A DNA stretch of 64,000 nucleotides from Paralithodes platypus (taxonomy: Eukaryota; Arthropoda; Malacostraca; Decapoda; Lithodidae), in NCBI GenBank assembly GCA_032716605.1, contig CM064495.1, forward strand, positions 21,567,676 through 21,631,675, in the 5' to 3' direction. Positions 1-11,407 of the stretch are shown here, one piece after another; the first letter of the stretch is position 1; each line of letters opens with the position of its first letter. Under the pieces are notes generated by a model, which was given only the letters and a program-made list of their open reading frames with translations, was not told the DNA's origin and did no database searches. A program made the translations under genes and the position numbers.

Positions 1-299
1 AGTTTGGAAATTTTCAGATTCTTCACCCCATTAGACTGGTTTTCTAGTTCTTGTTGCTTTTCTCTTGCAACATCTCCTTGGTGTGAGGCAGCGGATGTAG
101 TGCCTTTTTGCCTGGAAGTAGTCGGCCACTTTGAAGAGGTTACCTGAGGGTGACTGGCAGGTAGCTTGGGTGGTGTAAGAGGTGGAGTTTGTAACGTTAT
201 GCGGAGCAGAGCTTTTTCGCTGGCTGGTAGAGGACGGAGTAGGTTTGGCTGTCCTATTTTGCTAGCCTGTTCATGGCATCTCGAGGTTGTTGGTTTTTC
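1..299 (-). CDS. Possible partial coding fragment running off the window edge
   Basis: On the minus strand one frame stays open from position 299 to the left edge, about 99 codons, and it has no internal ATG that could serve as a clear start. The translation is hydrophilic and rich in Ser, Thr, Pro, Lys and Gln, ending in a charged stretch (AREKQQELENQ). I do not recognise a family. It could be the tail of an exon or the ORF1 of a retroelement. An open frame of this length is only weak evidence for coding in moderately GC-rich DNA, so this is tentative. Confidence 0.22.
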
Positions 300-1839
300 T
301 CATTATTGATGTCGATAGTGGTGACATTGTTGATGTTGCCATTGTCATGGCAGGTGTCCGCTTCGGGGATATCAGTTACTCTAGAGATCTTCTCCTGCTC
401 TATAGAGAATGGTGGATAGCAGACTTCTCTATTTTCTTTCCTCTGACTGGCGTTCTTATGGAGGCTATCCTAGTCGCCATAGCTGCTGTTGTGGGTGCTT
501 GTCTTGGGGCATGCGACCTCATGACTTAAGGACGTAGGTGTTGTTGACTTGTATGGGCATGAGGTGTTCTAGGGCACGGTACAATGTCTTGGTGTGTTCT
601 TATGGCGTCTCATTAGATGTAACGATGTGGAGGATGCTGCAGGCGGGGCATGACTTCAGTTAGACCAAGAGCTGGTGTGCATTGCCTATCCTTCGACTCC
701 TATGATACACCAATTGCTAGAACATGTAGCGTACAAACATTCTGGTGGAGGTGGACTGGAATTGGCGAAGAGATATATGGCATGGCTGAAATCCCGGCGG
801 GTAGTGAGTGCCAGGTGACCTAAGTCACTGAGTCAAGACATTACTTGTGGATGTGAAGATACAGCTGGCTAAGCCTAGCCGGTTTGGATACTCTATCCTG
901 ACTGGGTAACATCTGTGTTTGTTGGCAGGTGGTTTTCTGTGTTTTGTGTCATTGTGGGAGGGCTGGGAGGTGGGGGAAAAGGGGTGGGGGTTGGAGTTGG
1001 GTAGGGTCTGGAGGGGTTTCCAACGGGAGGAGGGTTTGGGAGCTGGCTCGGGAGAGCTTTTTATGTGAAGGATGTACAGTACCTGTTCGTGGTTCAAATT
1101 TCTTTGATTTCAGGCTTGTCAAAGGACTCTATACAGCGAATATAGCAGTTTCTTAGTATCTTGAACTCCCCATGATAGTCTACCCTGACTTGGAAAGGGT
1201 TGTGGATGCCCTATGAACTTGGATTGGAGGTTGTCCGGTTAGGGCATGTTATCTATTAGTCCAATTTGAAAGGGTTTGTCTTAGTGGGGATTATCCTTTC
1301 TTAGGTCCTGGTGGTGTTGGAGTTGTGCGAGGCCTAGGGGACAAACTAAACATGAATTGCTTGAAATTGGCAAAAACAAGCAAAATCCTCATCAATAACT
1401 ATATATTCATAATATCATAATAATCCACAAGACGTCGAATCATACAGTGTTCCTACCAAGCTCTGTAACATTCGAGATGTCCTATTGCAGTGAAGGTCCA
1501 CAATTCCAGCGTTAAGTACAGATTGGAATTTGGCTATGCATAATTAGTAGGTATTATGACTGTACACTCTAAAACAGAAATCATGATTCCTCGAACTGCT
1601 ATAATAAACCATCAAAATGAATATAGTAGATGAAAAATTAAAAGGTTCGATTCAGTCTGAGATAGTTTCGAAAATTCAAGGCAGCATATTGGTGTTTTAT
1701 ATATACTTAATATATTTAACCCATTCAGTACCGGTGATCGACATCCTTTTCCATATTCTACCAACTATAAGACGAGGTCCTAAAATTGCCCAACTAATGA
1801 TCCGACCGTCTTAAAATGTAATTACTTGGGCCTAAACAT
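300..1839. other. No recognisable gene or element
   Basis: Short open frames occur on both strands, including a hydrophobic one at 287-529, but none shows a known motif or a convincing composition. A G-rich tract (GGGGGAAAAGGGGTGGGGG-like) lies near 965-1000. From about 1350 the sequence becomes AT-rich. Nothing here can be supported as functional. Confidence 0.4.
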
Positions 1840-2130
1840 GAGGAAGAAGGGGGTCCAGAAAAAACACTCTTAAAGGGAAAATTTCACCTTAACCTTATTT
1901 GATGAGAGGCGGGTCCCTTTAAATCATCACTGTTTCACCTCATTAATTTGGATATTATAAGAAGCTTTATCCCATTCAGGTGTTGACTGTTGTCTGGTCC
2001 AGCGCTAGTGATCCTGCCATTTAAGAGAAACCGGGACTTTGTTTTACCAAGAAATGTACTGTACATCATTAGCTTGAAAGTGTGGTTGATGCTTAAGGGG
2101 TCTGGGGAGGTGTTTTCTTAGTCTCATCTC
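1840..2130 (-). repeat. Degenerate family-D repeat
   Basis: Minus-strand sequence shows the same order of short blocks as the better family-D copies at 13862-14197 and 20653-20949: an AAACATGAGG-AGAAGGGG-GTCCAGAAAAAA block, a CCATTCAGGTGTTGA block, a GCGCTAGTGATCCTGCC block and an AAGAGAAACCGGGA block. Similarity is patchy, so this is an old copy. Confidence 0.4.
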
Positions 2131-3507
2131 AAAAGGTAGGGGTGCTCAACTGTCTATGTAGGTTCTTCACCCCCACACAACTGTTTGCTCTGTATAGTGG
2201 CACAGTGCACCCATGTAACGAGTATTGGTTGTATGTGAGGGGAAGTTCTACCTACAGTATACTGTAGTTCTCGAAAGGGTAGAGCCAAAAGCATTTCTCC
2301 TTTTACTAGTTCCCTACAATCTCTTTCTAAACTCCACAATGTTGCATTTATTTTGCTCTGTTATCGCTATTACAACAGTGTTCTTCACAGCTCTCTCAGT
2401 GCATACTCCCTACCTTACGGTGAGTGCGAGACGCCCACTTTTCAACACAATGCCACTACTATTCTGCCCAGCTCTCCAACCCAAGAACTAACAAATGTTC
2501 TCAGTCTTTCTTCTACTCAACAAGTTAACTCTGGAACTCTCTTCCTCAATTAACCTTTCCTTCATCCTATGACTTAGACTGCTTTAAACTTCGTGTGGCC
2601 AGGCATTTTGACTCTAACGTACCTTGAATTCGGCTCTCTGTCACTCCTTCAACTCTGAGGGAGACACTCGTTACAGGCAGCTTTGCCTTTTGTCTGCTTC
2701 ACGCACATACAAAAATACATACATCAACTATTATATTAGTATATGTAAATACATATACAGTACACTAAATTTAAATATACAAAGTAAATATAATCGAAAT
2801 ACCTCCTGTGCCATCGTGTACCGGAAACAAAATACTAAACCAGTCAGTCTGTAGAACTAAGGTAACGGTGGAGAGCTTGTGTTAGGCCTCGGTGTTAACC
2901 CTGCTCGGGTCATTTCCCAGAAGTGTGACGTAATTAGCAATGTGGCCCCATATGGTTACCGGCACTTTAAACGGCTCTCACCCGAAAACTAATTGATGGA
3001 TTTTAAATTTCTTGTTACCAATAGAAACTACAATTAATACTTAATATTGTGTTAAGAGCAAATTACACTACTGTAAATATTAAGTCTTTGACAAAAAAAA
3101 AAAAAAATAATGAAAAAAGGGTCAAAACAAGTGAGGCATATCTCATACATTACATAAGCTGGATTAATTTGGTTGCAGGGCCGTGGAGGGGATGGCTGAG
3201 GGTCTTGGATGACAACAAGGCAGAACTCTGGGGCAAAAAAAAAAGTTCGATAGGAATGGGAAATTTGTAGTACACATTTGGGATTATGGACCCCATATGG
3301 TGACCGGACCGGTTGGTACAGGAAAGGGGAGGAGAGAGAGCGGCGGCTTACACCCTCTCCCAGTCGTAGGACAATGCGGACTGACTGCTCGTCTTCAAAA
3401 TTTCTTGCCATCGGCCTCCGGCCGTGAAATATTCGCGAAAAACCTGTTTTACGCATATTTTTGGCCCATATGGGGCCAATAAGCCTGAGCAGGGTCGGGG
3501 AGGCAGA
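2131..3507. other. Unassigned AT-rich DNA with a small inverted repeat
   Basis: No coding family is visible. The sequence around 2897-2960 (ACCCTGCTCGGG ... GGCCCCATATGG) recurs inverted at about 3465-3500 (CCATATGGGGCC ... CCTGAGCAGGGT), making a loose foldback of roughly 600 bp. There is a 14-15 bp A-run near 3092. Confidence 0.35.
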
Positions 3508-3812
3508 CCATTTTTCTGGACCCCATTCTCCCTAATGTTAAGCCCCACTAATTTTGAGATTATAACACGTTCGGCCCATTAGTCTGGCGATTTTAATACC
3601 TTTTGTCCAATTTCGTTGTCAATTTTAAAACCTTTCGTTCCATTTAGGTGTCGATTATTATCTGGCGAGCGATAGCGAGCCTGCAGTTTTAAGAGGAACC
3701 GGCCTTCGGCCGGGTTTTTTTTTTACCGTAAAATGTACAAATTTATCTAGAAGGGGGGGTCTAGGGGGTGTTTTTCTAAGCTTGATGGAGGTCTAGGGAG
3801 GAAACTAAAAAT
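3508..3812 (-). repeat. Family-D repeat copy
   Basis: This is a minus-strand match over its whole length to the copies at 13862-14197 and 20653-20949. Shared blocks include TTTAGGTGTCGATT, CTGGCGAGCGATAGCGAGCCTG, TTTTAAGAGGAACCGGC and AATGTACAAATTTATCT. The CGGCC-TTCGGCCG stem is diagnostic. The ends are eroded. Confidence 0.6.
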
Positions 3813-4261
3813 ATATATGAATACATGAATTAATAGACCAAACAAACGGCCATCCTCCCCTTAATCTCCGTATGATTGTCTTTTAGAACCTATGATAGGT
3901 AGCTTGAGTGAGTTATCCAGCTTGGTACATAGAAGCTACTGCATTATTTTGATCTAAGTTACCACAGTTTGGCTTGTACAATAATTTTAAGAACGTTGTT
4001 TATTGACTAGGAAAACACTGCATCTCTGTCTGGAATAGAACCTGGTACATACAAATGTTTCAAGATAATTATTCACATCTTTTATTTATATAGGCCATGG
4101 TCGATTGCAAATATAGCCCATAAAGTTTCATATACTGTATTTTTTTAGTTAAAACCTTTATTGTTTTGTTATGCAGAACGAAAACTATTGGTTACAAGAC
4201 ACTTTTGTACAGAAAGTTTGCAAATATAAATACAAATATGATGATCTATATATACGGTATA
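3813..4261. other. No recognisable feature
   Basis: AT-rich sequence without an open frame of interest or a recognised repeat. Confidence 0.4.
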
Positions 4262-4270
4262 TACATATAC

Positions 4271-4273
<3 letters not shown>

Positions 4274-4335
<62 letters not shown>
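4274..4335. repeat. (AT)n microsatellite
   Basis: An uninterrupted run of about 30 TA units. Confidence 0.95.
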
Positions 4336-4338
<3 letters not shown>

Positions 4339-4625
4339 TTCACTGTTAAATCTTACAGGCATGCTCTGCTGGGGCTAAGGCATACATTGATTGATTGATT
4401 GAAAAATAACATAGCGCCGTACGGGATAAGAACAGTATTGCAACAACTCAATACAACTACTAATGACAATCATACCGGAAAAGGCAAAATACAAAATCTC
4501 CAAGATTCTCTCTCCTTACTTCATTCAATAGAGTGCGGCACGTGATAAGATAACTGAGTGATGACGGCAAGGAAGGGACGGAGATGGAGGCAGAATTGGA
4601 CAACAACAAGATAAATTGAAATTGT

Positions 4626-4651
4626 GAGAGAAAGAGAGAGAGAGAGAGAGA
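4626..4651. repeat. (GA)n microsatellite
   Basis: About 12 GA units with one interruption. Confidence 0.9.
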
Positions 4652-4897
4652 TCATTGTATGTTTTAACCTGAGCACTATATTATAAGTAGCCTGCAACTG
4701 TTGCAAGGTCCTTAGGACTATTGCAGAACCAAAGATTACGATTTATAGCCAATACATACATTCACATAATACAGTTGTAATCATTAATACTGTATATTAA
4801 CTTTTGAAGCTATCTCGGGCTGAATTGAATCTCATTAGTTTTTCTGTTTGCCGAAATTTTACATACGTGGGCGCATTTTGCCCCTGTACAGAAAGAG

Positions 4898-4962
4898 AGG
4901 CTGTGTGGGGGTATGGTGGACTTGTAACCAAAAGTTCCGGGTTCGAATCCCGATGAGTCAAT
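4898..4962 (+). repeat. tRNA-like fragment (degraded tRNA gene or SINE head)
   Basis: A perfect Pol III B-box-type sequence (GGGTTCGAATCCC) forms a short T-arm. It is preceded at the right distance by GGGGGTATGGTGG, which resembles an A box. The acceptor ends do not pair, so this is not an intact tRNA. A tRNA-derived SINE or pseudogene fits better. Confidence 0.35.
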
Positions 4963-5948
4963 GGGAAGATATTGTTGGGATGGAATATGTGTTGTACTTA
5001 GTTTCAGTGCATCACTACAAAGCCCACCGACACGCCATGAAACATACAATACCCTCGTTGTTTCCAATAAATTAACATTGTAAGAGTATCCTCATATTCA
5101 TAATATGTTATGGGCTCAGTGCCTGGTGAGTAAAAAACTCAATAGGTGGCGTTTGAAAGAAAGAGGGTCTGAGACTGTGAAATAGAACATTGGGACAGTG
5201 GCGATGCAGCTTCGCGGAGTCAAAGCTTGCACCAGGCCGAGGAGACGACCAGGCGTCGTGGGTCTGCAGTCTGCACAGGTTAGACAGTGAAAGACGCGGT
5301 TGCAAGACTCAAGCTTTCTCGATGTCTCTCTCACACTATGGAATAAGACAGACCTCTTAGCTTCACCATGTTGAGCGGTTGAATCTACAGCCTTCAAGCC
5401 GATGTACGGAAGTAGAAGCTGGAATACATATATTTAAAAAAATAATAAAAATAACAATAACAATAACAATAACAAATAAAACCATGGACACAGTTGAGCG
5501 CACCTAACTTCTGGGAAGCTGTTTTTAGAAAGCGTGGTAATATGATATTTCCAAGAAAGGTCGGAAACAATGAAAACACTAAGAATATTGAGAGTAGATG
5601 AAGGGTTTCATAAGTGTGTTGTTGAAGAATAAGGAACAGTCATGTGGACGATTGTCACGGGTAAATGGAAAAGTTGGGCTTTGGAAGCATTGACAATAAT
5701 AAGATTCTCTATGTCCCAAACGTAATGCATAAGTGCGCGGAGCTTCGATGTGAGTATCCTAGGTTCGAGTCCTTGGAGTGTCACATGTATTTGTTGATTT
5801 CATTAATTGAGTTTAGAGGTGAAGTTGGTTGGTGGAAAAAACATAATAATACATCAGAAGATAGACGTGCTGTCCACATCACATGAGGATTGGTGGCGTA
5901 TTTTGTTTCCTTTGTTTATGGAAAAGACAAACGGCAAAGCTGCCTGTG
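4963..5948. other. Unassigned DNA with a second B-box-like site
   Basis: No coding family is recognised. A B-box-like sequence (AGGTTCGAGTCCT) occurs at about 5760-5772, in a context that resembles a decayed tRNA-derived repeat. An (AACAAT)-type simple tract lies near 5455-5475. Confidence 0.3.
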
Positions 5949-6018
5949 TTAGTTTATTCAAGTGCATTGGGGTTTGTAATTGATGATTAATGTTAAGAAC
6001 GGGTGTTACTTAATTCTA
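5949..6018 (+). repeat. 70-bp direct repeat, left copy
   Basis: Begins TTAGTTTATTCAAGTGCATT and ends TTACTTAATTCT. It recurs almost exactly at 6280-6349. The two copies flank about 260 bp that contain a tRNA-like sequence. Confidence 0.85.
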
Positions 6019-6196
6019 TAGGTTCAGGAACTAATGTCTAGCCTCGATCCTTAGTTATCTTGGCCCCATTCACTGTTCTTTCGACTCACTAAAACATTAC
6101 GCTTTCCATAATGTAATTGGGTCGAGTACATGCTTAGATTGATATCCAAAATTCGAAAATGGATATTAATCGTGATCGTATATTCAACCTTTAACT

Positions 6197-6269
6197 GTCT
6201 TGGTGGTGTAATGGTTTAGATGCTTATGTTCTGGGTGTGGTGTCCCGAGTTCGAATCCCAGGAGGACCA
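6197..6269 (+). repeat. tRNA-like sequence (pseudo-tRNA or SINE head)
   Basis: The 73-nt segment starts GTCTTGGTGGTGTAATGG (A-box-like) and carries GAGTTCGAATCCC (B-box-like) at normal tRNA spacing. It ends GGACCA. Five acceptor pairs can form but the T-stem has mismatches, so an intact tRNA gene is unlikely. Confidence 0.4.
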
Positions 6270-6279
6270 TATGCTTTCA

Positions 6280-6349
6280 TTAGTTTATTCAAGTGCATTG
6301 GTGTTTGTAATTGATGATTAATGTTAAGAACGGGTTGTTACTTAATTCT
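6280..6349 (+). repeat. 70-bp direct repeat, right copy
   Basis: Nearly identical to 5949-6018, with one substitution (GGGG to GGTG) and one extra T. It directly follows the tRNA-like segment. Confidence 0.85.
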
Positions 6350-7366
6350 TGGTAAATTTTCATAGACAAATTTGTTTAATTACTTTGCTTGAGTATACCC
6401 TTAATTTGTCACTCACTAATTACTGTTTCGTAATATTTTACTTTAAAAAATAGCCTGTGTCTATATTTTTCTTTAGAGATCTGTACAAGTAATTTAACAA
6501 TTTGTGCATTTCTATTACTTAAGAGGTTCATAATAATGATTTCCGTGCTTATAAGAAAATATTAATTTTAACCCAATCATTGCAGCCGATGTACAGTATA
6601 TACTGTATACACATTTGTATTTCCGGCTGGGTTGGTTGCACCAGCTCTCCCAGCTTGTTGCTAGATGTTTCTAGGAGGTTCTAAGATTGGCACCCATACT
6701 CAGAACAGTGTGCTCTGTGCATTGGTTGAGGCAGTGTGCATGTACAATAAAGGTGTTTTAAAAGCTGAAAATCACCAAAAGCTGGGTTACTTCATATAAT
6801 TGTGACAGCTATATAGTATACCAGGTTAATTTCATCTTCATTTAAACATCTCATACTGTCTTGTAAACAAAAAAACATGAGAAGAAACTGTCAATATCAT
6901 CCAGTCATCGGGAGTGGAAGTGAAGGAAAACAAATATATATTTTCGTCTGCGAGTGAAAATGGGGGGCAGGCTGGTCAGCGACGAAAGATGCAAAGTATT
7001 GGGTAACGTGGATAAGTAGGGAAGGGGTGGTGACAGTCATAGGGAGATGTTCAACCCAATAATTTAAATACCTTCCAATTTGCTCATGGTCACGGATACG
7101 GCGCCAGGGCAACATATATTGAACGGAATTAGGGGGAAAATGACTGCCTGAAAGGATTATTCCCCATAGAAGCCATGCTCCGAAAAGGTATAAGCTATAA
7201 TTTCGTGCATTGCATCAGTAACCTTGTATAGATATATTTTTTAACTTATATTGTTGGGAATAGTATATGATGACCTCGACAGTTTGGAGTCCAATTGGGC
7301 TATTTGAATTTAGCGGAATTATATAGTAATTACGATTTTAGCTAATATCTTATTTACTGTAGTAGA
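6350..7366. other. No recognisable feature
   Basis: AT-rich DNA. Only short open frames are present, with no recognised domain. Confidence 0.4.
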
Positions 7367-7408
7367 TTATTAATTGTAAGTTAATTATAATTAACTTACA
7401 ATTAATAA
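7367..7408. repeat. Perfect 42-bp palindrome
   Basis: The sequence is its own reverse complement over 42 bp, centred between 7387 and 7388 (core GTTAATTATAATTAAC), with no spacer. Confidence 0.9.
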
Positions 7409-7499
7409 GGTAGTTTAGGCCCTGAGCTACAACATGGCTGCCGGTTCGGATAATATTTCGAACCTATGAGCTAGTTTCATTATACATCCAGAGCTGATG

Positions 7500-7552
7500 T
7501 ACTGATTTATGAATTCAAGCTAATAATTATAGCTTGAATTCATAAATCAGTA
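7500..7552. repeat. Perfect 23-bp-arm hairpin
   Basis: Arms of 23 bp (ACTGATTTATGAATTCAAGC inverted) flank a 7-nt loop. It lies only 91 bp from the preceding perfect palindrome. Confidence 0.9.
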
Positions 7553-7974
7553 ATCGAAATCATCATATTTCATATTGGTAATTATATTATTTTACTTATT
7601 GTTGGGATTAATTCATGTACCAGCGAATGAATAATTAGTATAACTAAATAAGTTGGTCACCAATTATTTTGCAATATTTGAACACACATATGGATTTTAT
7701 ATGCTCTAAACATAATATGAAAATGTGTTTTAAGCCTCGGCAAAACTTAATAAAAATATATGGTACTAAAATGGAATTTTGTCGAAACATGGTTGTCAAT
7801 ACCTTCATATAGACGGCACCGATTCGTACACACGCTATTTTCACCTGTCTCCCGAGGTCTGTCCACCAGCTTTTTAGTCCACTCCACCTGCCCATCTCTG
7901 TCGATAGGTTGGGTTGTTTGGTTAGGTTAATATACTGGGTTTCAGAAACAAGATTCGTAGTTGTGGTAGTATTT
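7553..7974. other. No recognisable feature
   Basis: The only sizeable open frame here (minus strand, 7644-7895) shows no known motif. A short GGTTGGGTTGTTTGGTTAGGTTAA tract at 7907-7930 resembles the TTAGG-type sequence found elsewhere in the window. Confidence 0.3.
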
Positions 7975-8157
7975 ACGGTATCTGGACACTTCGAGCGAAT
8001 TCATATTCGAGCGGAGGCGCATTTAGGTTAAGTTAGGTTAAGTTAAGTTAGGTTAAGTTAGGTTAAGTTAGGTTAAGTTAGGTTAGGTTAATTAGGTTAG
8101 ATTGTGCATCCGCTCGATCAGGAATTCGCTCGAAGTGACTCGCATTCACAGATACGG
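7975..8157. repeat. Inverted repeat flanking a TTAGG-like array
   Basis: Arms 7975-8021 and 8103-8157 are inverted copies (CACTTCGAGCGAATTC ... GAGCGGA inverted as TCCGCTCGA ... GAATTCGCTCGAAGTG). They enclose about 80 bp of GGTTA/AGTTA pentamers, a degenerate form of the arthropod telomeric TTAGG repeat, with the G-rich strand on plus. Confidence 0.75.
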
Positions 8158-8369
8158 CCGAATACCAGTAGGCTACTAAATGGGCGCCGGCCCAACCGCC
8201 ATGTTGTATCCCACGTAGGCCTAGTAGGTAGCCTACTACGGACACATTGTAGGCGTTAGGTGTGGATTAGGCTTGTATCCAATGTACTAGGTCTATGTTA
8301 CTGGATATTTATGATTTAAATAAGTGCTACGTTTTCGATAAATCTGGTTATATGGCTTTGCAATTAGGG

Positions 8370-8975
8370 AAATCATGAGCCGATTTACGACATTTAGTTA
8401 GTCTTTTTCGATTCTCAAAATACGATCCAAGTTTTGCCAAAAAATGGCTCGGGTTTTCCAAAATTATGCTTTTTGGGGTTTGCAATTTAGGGAAACATGA
8501 GCCAAAATTCTAAATTAGGTTACTGTAATTTGTTTACTCTTAAAATTCGCAAAATCCGAGCCAAGTTTTGCCAAAACTTGACTCGGGTTTTTCAATATTC
8601 GGGTTTTATGCCTTTGCAATTTCGGGAAACCTGAGCCAAATTTCTAAATGAGGTTACTGTCATTTTGTTGTCTACTAACTCTCAAAATCCGAGCCAGCTT
8701 TGGCCAAAACTTGGCTCGGATTTTCGAAATATTGGGTTTTAGGCCTTAGAAATACCTTAAAACCCGAGCCAAGTTTTGCTAAAATACGTTTTAATCGCCA
8801 TTTTACGCATTTAACCCCTCATTTTCCCTGTACTTCATAGCCCTCCCCACTATCGGGCGGCGTTGTATAATGTACAATTGTATAATGGGGAAAACGATTT
8901 CGCCGAGGGTTCTAATTATTTCTAAACACTATATATTGATGAAAACTAACAGGGAAAAATAAAAAAATCCATGGG
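8370..8975 (+). repeat. Hairpin-rich dispersed repeat, family C, copy 1
   Basis: Contains four spaced copies of a short hairpin of the form CGAGCCAAGTTTTGCCAAAA-CTTGGCTCGG, each separated by a GGGTTTT-GCAATTTAGGG-type linker. A 3' block follows that includes TTCATAGCCCTCCCCACTATCGGGCG and ACTATATATTGATG. The same organisation recurs at 10480-11025. Confidence 0.7.
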
Positions 8976-10315
8976 AAAATTGGTGACCATCTTATTTAGT
9001 TTTTCCGAATAATTTAACATATATATACTGTATATACCCCACAATAATTGGTCCTTCAAACCGGATTTGTGTTTGTTTACGTCCATGTTCACTTGTGGGT
9101 ATACAAATGGCTGCCGTGTTGGGTGTTGGGCCGACTGCCCTTGCATTTTTTTTGTTGCCTGGCTATCTCCTCATGGTTTTTTTTGGAGGTGACCCGTCCC
9201 TGTTATTTTGGGGGGATTTGTTTCCTTTTTCTTTTTTTCTCTTTTTGGACGTGGTGCTCCTTTGCTTTGTTTGAGGGTTTGCTAGGCTTGTTATATTTGT
9301 GTGGGAGGGTCTCAGTTTGGTTCCAATTCGCGAGGTTCATTCTACAGGTGTCTGGTTGTTTTTTTATGACACTGTTGGTAGTTATTTGTGTCTTTATGTA
9401 TGGTGAGACTCTAATTATTATTTTGCTGGTGGGGAGGGTTTCTCATGTGACATATTTTAATTAAATTTCTTAGCCTAGTTACTTATAGGCCTAGTTACGG
9501 TTATGAGGGTCGGTCTCTGTTTATTCCTAAGCGATTGACAGTCAGTAGTCAGACCTCATGATTGTGGCATGGGCAGTTCGGCTAATCAAATCTAAGTAGT
9601 CTAATTAGTCAGTTGTTGTCATTTACCCTTCTTTCTGAATAGACATCCCTCGTTTTTTCTGCTATTTGTCCATCATGGCTCAGATAAATCATCCTACTGC
9701 AGCTAGATATGTATCCCGATTGGGTATATATTAAGCAAACCACCCACCAATTTTCATGACAATTTTGAAATGCATGTTGGAATCCCTATAAACTGTACTT
9801 CATTTTTATGTAAGTTTTATAATTTGGACAAATCTATTAAGGGAGAAAATTAACATTGAAAATTATGTGTAAAAAGTCTCCCATAAACGGCGGCCCGCTA
9901 TGTTATTGTAATTTGCGGCCTAATTTCGTCTGTTAATTCACTTTCTCCTTAATTGGATCCCCTATGAAGTACAACAGATTATGATGACATAAGTGACGGG
10001 TGTTTAGAGGGGGCAGAACTCCCCCTTCAACATATTACGTGTCTCACAGTAACTTCTATTATATAAACAACCCAAGAATTTTCACAGATATTTTAAATTT
10101 CATTTAGGATGTAATATAACCTATACTCCATGTCAAAATAAGTGTCAACCCTCGAAAAATTCTATTAAGGGAGATACAGAACCTAGAACCTGTAACCTGT
10201 AACGATATTTGTCCAGGGACGGCACACAACACGACTCGGCGGACCTCTTGCTCCCTGCCTTTCAGTCTAATTAACACTAGTAATTTACCTAATTTTCTAT
10301 CCAATGTACTATCCA
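8976..10315. other. Unassigned DNA
   Basis: A 138-codon plus-strand frame at 9048-9464 is T-rich and strongly hydrophobic with no family signature, and is judged to be composition-driven. The rest is AT-rich with no recognised repeat. Confidence 0.35.
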
Positions 10316-10390
10316 AGCAGCGGGGGTGTGGGGGCGGCAGCCCCCACCCATAATACTAGGTTAGGTTAGGTAAGGTTGGTAGGTTAGGCT
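10316..10390. repeat. GC hairpin plus TTAGG-like tract
   Basis: GTGGGGGCGGCAGCCCCCAC forms a strong palindrome and is followed by CATAATACTAGGTTAGGTTAGG. The same module recurs at 15150-15180, 15270-15305 and 15380-15410, and inverted at 11730-11770. Confidence 0.7.
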
Positions 10391-10479
10391 AAAATCTTTA
10401 ATGTTGGTTAATTGTTGGATAATGGATAATGAGCTTACTGGGTAAGTTCATGTTCTATCCCATGTATCATCCAACAACT

Positions 10480-11025
10480 TTTGCCAAAACTTGACTTTTT
10501 TTTTTTCATCTTGGGGGTTTCTAAGTTGAAAAACAAGAAAACCTGAGCCAACTTTTTTTTGACACTTTCTGACTTTTATGAAGCTGAAAAATCTAAAAAT
10601 CCCAGCCAACTTTTGCCAAAACTTGGCTCGATTTGTTTTCATTTTGGGGTTTTCTTAAGTTGAAAAACAAGAAAACCCGAGCCAACTTCTTTTTTGCACT
10701 TGCTGTCTTTTATGCAGCTGAAAAATCTTAAAATCCGAGCCAACTTTTGCCAAAACTTGGTTCGGGTTTTATCATTTTGGGGTTTTCTCAAGTTGAAAAA
10801 CAACAAAACCCGAGCCAACTTTCATCATAAAAGCCATTATATCGCCTTTTTATGTCTTTAACCCCACATTTTCCCAGATCTTCATAGCCCTCCCCACTAT
10901 CGGGCGCCGTGTCTTAAGATCGTTGGATAAAGGAGAAAACGATTTTTGCGGAGGTTGAAACTAATGTCAATCACTATATATTGATGCAAATAAACTAAAA
11001 CTAAAAAAAAAATAATAAAAATAAT
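10480..11025 (+). repeat. Hairpin-rich dispersed repeat, family C, copy 2
   Basis: Shows the same order as 8370-8975: repeated CCGAGCCAACTTTTGCCAAAA-CTTGG-CTCG hairpins with AAGTTGAAAAACAAGAAAAC linkers. It ends with the same CATAGCCCTCCCCACTATCGGGCG and CACTATATATTGATG block. Linkers differ from copy 1, so the copies are old. Confidence 0.7.
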
Positions 11026-11177
11026 TGGTGGGTGGTTTCCTTAATATTTTCCCCAGATTGGGAGTAGCAATTCCATTGCCACAAAATTCTGATTAATTTA
11101 TGTAACTAGTTTGTTTGTATTTTTGAGATCTTGCATATATTGAAGAAATTAAGGTAGCATTCAAGGAGACTACTGCA

Positions 11178-11376
11178 GGTCTCGGTAAAAATTGAGACCC
11201 CGGACAGCCTTTTTACTAGTTAATTCTAGTTTTTTGTTTATTTTTCTTTGATATACAGTGTTGTTTAATACCGAGGACCGTCGCATTTTAGTATTTTCAA
11301 CATTAGCCTAACCTAACCTAACCGAAAACTAAACAGGGAACATGAGCTGGGTTTAGACCGTCGCGTACCCATAAAC

Positions 11377-11407
<31 letters not shown>

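Noticed and set aside
4166..4398. Frames spanning the (AT)n microsatellite near 4.3 kb
   Set aside because: Ile/Tyr repeats are produced by the dinucleotide run in two frames and carry no coding signal.
6197..6269. Functional tRNA gene
   Set aside because: A and B boxes and length fit, but the T-stem has mismatches and only five acceptor pairs form.
8026..8102. True telomere
   Set aside because: The TTAGG-like array is short, degenerate and enclosed by inverted repeats, with unique sequence on both sides. It is interstitial.
9048..9464. A 138-codon plus-strand hydrophobic frame
   Set aside because: It is T-rich, with Phe/Leu/Cys/Trp-heavy composition expected from the base content. It shows no regular membrane-segment spacing and no family motif.
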